Source: Streptomyces rubrogriseus
GTDB taxonomy: Bacteria > Actinomycetota > Actinomycetes > Streptomycetales > Streptomycetaceae
Length of the DNA stretch: 64,000 bases
Reading direction: 5' to 3'
Assembly (NCBI RefSeq): GCF_027947575.1
Contig: NZ_CP116256.1
Location: 1,860,001 to 1,924,000 of the forward strand
The notes under the pieces were generated by a model. The model saw only the letters and a program-made list of their open reading frames with translations. It ran no database searches and was not told the origin of the DNA. The translations under genes and the position numbers were made by a program. Shown in pieces: positions 61,339-64,000 of the stretch (its first letter is position 1; the number at the start of each line of letters is the position of its first letter).

Positions 61339-61357
61339 TTAGGTTTGCCTCACCGAT
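61339..61357 (+). promoter_or_regulatory. Iron box (DmdR1/IdeR/DtxR-type operator)
   Basis: TTAGGTTTGCCTCACCGAT matches 15 of 19 positions of the actinobacterial iron box TTAGGTTAGGCTCACCTAA. It lies about 63 bases before the bfd start, over the likely promoter. Under iron-replete conditions the regulator should repress the Bfd-like ferredoxin gene. Confidence 0.85.
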
Positions 61358-61419
61358 CAGTCGGGCCCTCCGGTCGTCGGTACGGCACGACCTTGTACCC
61401 CGCCCGGGAGGTGAACCGC

Positions 61420-61644
61420 GTGTTCGTCTGCAGCTGCTTCGGTGTCACCGAGGAACAGGTGAAGAGCCACGCGGAGGCCGGTGCGTGCACGCCCCGGCAG
61501 ATCGCCTCCGCCTGCAAGGCGGGCACCGACTGCGGCGGCTGCGTACGGCGCATCCAGGCGCTGCTCGGGCGCGGCGCCTGTCCCCGCCGGCAGCTGGCCG
61601 ACCAGGGCGCCCCGGTCCTCGCGGAGCTTCCCGAGGCGGCCTAG
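61420..61644 (+). CDS. bfd: Bacterioferritin-associated ferredoxin-like [2Fe-2S] protein
   Basis: This 74-residue protein has the Bfd cluster pattern C4-x-C6 and C38-x2-C41 (VCSCFGV and CGGC), with the helix-turn-helix-like fold of the BFD/(2Fe-2S) family. It should donate electrons to bacterioferritin to release iron, and in Streptomyces it is repressed by iron through the box upstream. The start is GTG 61420, with GGGAGG about eight bases upstream; GTG 61411 is too close to that site. It converges on the bfr gene, 14 bases beyond its stop. Confidence 0.93.
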   Translation: MFVCSCFGVTEEQVKSHAEAGACTPRQIASACKAGTDCGGCVRRIQALLGRGACPRRQLADQGAPVLAELPEAA

Positions 61645-61658
61645 CCGTACCTCCGGTT

Positions 61659-62162
61659 CTAGAGGGAGCCCGGCCCCGACGGGTCCGGCTGGGTCTGCTC
61701 GATGACCGTCGACAGGTACAGCGACTCGCCCAGCTTCTCGATCAGGTCGAGCTGGGTCTCCAGGTAGTCGATGTGGTGCTCCTCGTCGGCGAGGATCGCC
61801 TCGAAGACGTTGGCCGACGTGATGTCGTGCTTGGCCCGCATCACCTCGATGCCCCGGCGCAGCCGGTCGATCGCCTCCAGCTCGATCTCCCGGTCGGCCT
61901 GGAACATCTCGGTCACGCTCTGGCCGACCCGCACGTGGAAGAGCCGCTGGTAGTTCGGCAGGCCGTCCAGGAGCAGGATGCGGTCGGTGAGCACCTCGGC
62001 GTGGCGCATCTCGTCGAAGGACTCCGCGCGCGTGTACTTCGCGAGCTTGGTCCAGCCCTTGTGGTCCTGCAGCTTCGCGTGCAGGAAGTACTGGTTGATG
62101 GCCGTGAGCTCGGCGGTCAGCTGCTCATTGAGGAACTCGATGACTTCCGGGTCGCCCTGCAT
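61659..62162 (-). CDS. bfr: Bacterioferritin
   Basis: This 167-residue haem-containing 24-subunit iron store has ferroxidase ligands E18 (TAELTAINQYF), E51 and H54 (FDEMRHAE), and haem ligand M52, all intact. A further EEHH motif (DEEHHIDYLE) lies in the fourth helix. ATG 62162 has GAAGGAG about ten bases upstream. It is the natural partner of the convergent bfd. It stores iron when the iron box represses bfd, so the two genes are probably oppositely controlled. The AT-rich palindrome cluster upstream may be the bfr regulatory site. Confidence 0.95.
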   Translation of the reverse strand: MQGDPEVIEFLNEQLTAELTAINQYFLHAKLQDHKGWTKLAKYTRAESFDEMRHAEVLTDRILLLDGLPNYQRLFHVRVGQSVTEMFQADREIELEAIDRLRRGIEVMRAKHDITSANVFEAILADEEHHIDYLETQLDLIEKLGESLYLSTVIEQTQPDPSGPGSL

Positions 62163-62232
62163 CGCTTGACGCTCCTTCGAACGGGAACAGGCGTGTTGCG
62201 CGGCATGATTGCACCGGCGTCGAAGATCGTCC

Positions 62233-62290
62233 AGTAAGTCTTGACTTAGTAAGTAAGTACAGGCTTAGTCGGTTTAGTCGGCATTGTGGG
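62233..62290. promoter_or_regulatory. AT-rich palindrome cluster between bfr and the sulfite-oxidase-fold gene
   Basis: Within an otherwise GC-rich chromosome, AAGTCTTGACTT (62236-62247) and the overlapping ACTTAGTAAGT (62244-62254) are short palindromes, followed by a direct repeat of TTAGTCGG (two copies at about 62265-62282). Located 74-128 bases before bfr and 64-121 bases before the divergent gene, it is a likely operator region for one or both. The regulator is unknown. It is not a canonical iron box. Confidence 0.5.
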
Positions 62291-62353
62291 CTTTTGCCCG
62301 AATGTAAGTGGGGTGGGTCAGGGGCATCGGTCCGGGTCTGTCAGGATGGAGGC

Positions 62354-63001
62354 ATGGGTCAGCCGGTGGAACACGGATCGGGAGAAGACGGTTCGCAAGG
62401 AGCGTCACGGTTCGAGCTCCCGCCCGGACAGCGGCTGCAGCGCGGCTGGCCCGTCACGCACTACGGACCGGTTCCCAAGTTCCGCCCCGAGCGCTGGGAG
62501 TTCCGGGTCTTCGGCGCCACCACCGACGACGAGAAGCACGGCTGGACCCACGACGAGTTCGGTGCCCTGCCCTACACCACGGTCGTCGCCGACCTGCACT
62601 GCGTCACGAAGTTCAGCATGCTCGGCGCCGAGTGGGGCGGCGTCCCGGCCACCACGATCCTGGAGCTGGCCCCGCCCGCGCCCGCCGTCACCCACGTGAT
62701 GGTCTGGGCCGAGTACGGCTTCAGCTCCAACCTCAGGCTGTCCGACTTCGCCGCCGAGCGCACCCTCTTCGCCACCCACAAGGACGGCGAGCTGCTCACC
62801 GCCGAGCACGGCTTCCCGCTGCGGCTGGTGGTGCCCCACCTGTACGCCTGGAAGGGCCCGAAATGGGTGCGCGGCATCGAGTACATGACCGCCGACCGGC
62901 GCGGCTTCTGGGAGGAGCGCGGGTACCACAACATCGGCGACCCCTGGCGGGAGCAGCGCTACTCCTACCAGGAGGAGCCGGGGGACGGCCCCGAGGCGTG
63001 A
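62354..63001 (+). CDS. Molybdopterin-binding sulfite-oxidase-fold protein
   Basis: This 215-residue protein has the Moco domain of the sulfite oxidase superfamily: WPVTHYGPVPKFRPERWEF entry, the Mo-ligand cysteine C83 in DLHCVTKFS, VWAEYGFSSNLRL, ENHGFPLR-like EHGFPLRLVVP and the KWVRGIEY phosphate grip. It has no signal peptide or dimerisation domain, as in the YedY-related small group, so the substrate is unknown. The start is ATG 62354, with GGAGG only one base before it, implying a leaderless start (CAGGAT -10-like element) or another weak initiation. It converges on the endonuclease IV gene. Confidence 0.9.
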   Translation: MGQPVEHGSGEDGSQGASRFELPPGQRLQRGWPVTHYGPVPKFRPERWEFRVFGATTDDEKHGWTHDEFGALPYTTVVADLHCVTKFSMLGAEWGGVPATTILELAPPAPAVTHVMVWAEYGFSSNLRLSDFAAERTLFATHKDGELLTAEHGFPLRLVVPHLYAWKGPKWVRGIEYMTADRRGFWEERGYHNIGDPWREQRYSYQEEPGDGPEA

Positions 63002-63018
63002 CCCGCCGCACGGCCCGC

Positions 63019-63086
63019 GCGGATCAGCCGTCACGGGCCCCCGCGGATCCGCCCTCGCGGGCCCCCGCGGATCAGCCGTCGCGCAG
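63019..63086. repeat. 24-bp tandem repeats duplicating the end of the endonuclease IV gene
   Basis: Two 24-base units (63019-63042 and 63043-63066) and a partial third (63067-63086) share GCGGATC(A/C)(G/C)CC. The third overlaps the stop codon and last codons of the endonuclease gene, and the first contains a second copy of the same Asp-Gly-stop coding sequence in the same orientation. It looks like a small local duplication and has little other function visible. Confidence 0.6.
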
Positions 63087-63953
63087 CTTCTTCAGCCGCG
63101 CCACGTCCGCCGCGTGTCCCTCCCTGCCGCCCGGCGTCTCGATGACCAGCGGCACGCCCTCCGTCGCCGGGTGCGTCATCAGCGCGCGGAACGGGTCCTC
63201 GCCGATGTGACCGGCGCCGATGTTCTCGTGCCGGTCCTTGTGCGCGCCGGCCACGTCCTTGGAGTCGTTGGCGTGGATCAGCTTCAGCCGGCCCTCGCCG
63301 ACGGTGTCCACCAGCAGGTCGAGGGTCTGGTGCATGCCGGACGGTCCGGTCAGGTCGTGGCCGGCCGCGAAGATGTGGCAGGTGTCCAGGCACACGCCCA
63401 GCTTCGGATGGGCGTCCAGCGCCTCGAAGTACGGCCCGAAGTCCCAGGTTCGCGAGCACAGGGAGGCACCCTGCCCCGCCGTCGACTCCAGCAGCAGGTA
63501 CGGGTCGTCGTCGTGGGTCAGCTCGTCGAGCAGCGGCAGCAGGTGCTCGCGCACCTGCTTCAGCGCCACCGACCTCTCCCGTCCGCCGGTCGCGCTCCCG
63601 GTGTGCACCACCACGCCGAGCGCCCCGATGGCGCGCCCGCGGCGCAGCGAGTGCCGCAGCGACTCGACCGACCGCTCCACGGTCGCCTCGGTGTGCGAGC
63701 CGAAGTTGATCAGGTACGGCGCGTGCACGTACGCCGGGACCGACCCGGCCGCGCAGGCCTCGCGGAAGGCCTCGTCCTGCTTCGGGTTGCCGGCCGGGGT
63801 GGCCCAGCCGCGCGGATTGGCGACGAAGACCTGCACGGCCTCCGCCTTCAGCTCACGGGCGTAGGACAGGCCGACGGAGTGCAGGCCGCCGGCCACGGGG
63901 ACGTGGCCGCCGACGGGATTGCGCGGCAGGGGGGAGGAGGATGCGGTGCTCAT
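63072..63953 (-). CDS. nfo: Endonuclease IV (deoxyribonuclease IV, AP endonuclease)
   Basis: This 293-residue TIM-barrel Zn-dependent AP endonuclease repairs abasic sites. Metal ligands appear in family motifs: AYVHAPYLIN, VVHTGSATG, LLLESTAGQG, CLDTCHIFAAGHD, IHANDSKD, DRHENIGAGHIG and VIETPGG. ATG 63951-63953 is used; the upstream sequence has no strong ribosome site and the window ends 47 bases further on. It is convergent to the sulfite-oxidase-fold gene, with the tandem repeat between them. Confidence 0.94.
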   Translation of the reverse strand: MSTASSSPLPRNPVGGHVPVAGGLHSVGLSYARELKAEAVQVFVANPRGWATPAGNPKQDEAFREACAAGSVPAYVHAPYLINFGSHTEATVERSVESLRHSLRRGRAIGALGVVVHTGSATGGRERSVALKQVREHLLPLLDELTHDDDPYLLLESTAGQGASLCSRTWDFGPYFEALDAHPKLGVCLDTCHIFAAGHDLTGPSGMHQTLDLLVDTVGEGRLKLIHANDSKDVAGAHKDRHENIGAGHIGEDPFRALMTHPATEGVPLVIETPGGREGHAADVARLKKLRDG

Positions 63954-64000
63954 GTCGGCACCAAGGATGCCAGGGTGCGTGGACGGACCCCGGCTCAGGG

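Overview
The window is ordinary core chromosome of a high-GC actinomycete, almost certainly a Streptomyces of the S. coelicolor/S. lividans type. The evidence is very high G+C, frequent GTG/TTG starts, leaderless-looking promoters, the actinobacterial bcc-aa3 respiratory genes (QcrCAB, CtaC/D/E/F), a SAM-IV riboswitch, a DmdR1/IdeR-type iron box, and a gene order that, from memory, follows S. coelicolor SCO2170 down to about SCO2111 (for example glkA, pfkA, macRS, qcrB, ctaC). I see no prophage, transposase, plasmid gene, CRISPR array, rRNA or tRNA.

Layout. 1-3.8 kb: truncated DUF3043 protein, pspA with a PspAA partner, and a NarL-type two-component pair. 4-12 kb: RND exporter, nadA divergent from an A-type Fe-S carrier (erpA), a membrane-anchored hypothetical protein, a very small ORF and a PfkB-family kinase. 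12-23.3 kb: a cysteine desulfurase-TusA fusion, then aa3 oxidase genes ctaC-ctaD-ctaF, an L,D-transpeptidase, a degenerate lone receiver, and ctaE-qcrC-qcrA-qcrB. 23.4-31.4 kb: trpD, a SAM-IV riboswitch ahead of a class V aminotransferase, then (minus strand) a secreted acidic peptide, an OmpR-type two-component pair, an SLC13 permease and glycerate kinase. 31.5-38.2 kb: stand-alone RAM-domain regulator, rhomboid protease, zinc ribbon, NYN-domain protein, two tandem NlpC/P60 hydrolases and a lipoprotein with a metalloprotease-like motif.

38.2-51 kb holds envelope and lipid genes: a GT87-like membrane mannosyltransferase, a PimB'-like GT4, a FadD15-like acyl-CoA ligase, a phosphoesterase, an SRPBCC protein, an ArsA-like ATPase with a degraded P-loop, a DUF5304 protein, glucokinase, an EEP nuclease, a membrane protein/lipase pair and a PlsC-type acyltransferase. 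50.6-56.8 kb: MacS/MacR-like two-component system, phosphofructokinase, 2-hydroxyacid dehydrogenase, and a fused TrpEG preceded by a complete tryptophan attenuator with a Trp-Trp-Trp leader peptide. 56.9-64 kb: a multi-domain amidase with five propeller-like repeats, class II DAHP synthase, the iron-regulated bfd/bfr pair, a small sulfite-oxidase-fold protein and endonuclease IV.

How it works together: the centre encodes the cytochrome bcc-aa3 supercomplex. Around it lie Fe-S and sulfur transfer genes (erpA, cysteine desulfurase-TusA, bfd/bfr), aromatic/tryptophan biosynthesis (class II DAHP synthase, trpEG, trpD), central carbon entry (glk, pfk, glycerate kinase) and envelope biogenesis. Much of this order is shared with the M. 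tuberculosis Rv2178c-Rv2206 region, so it looks like an old actinobacterial neighbourhood rather than an island. The most notable signals are regulatory RNAs (Trp attenuator, SAM-IV), residue anomalies (PFK, ArsA-like ATPase), overlapping genes and a dispersed hairpin repeat family.
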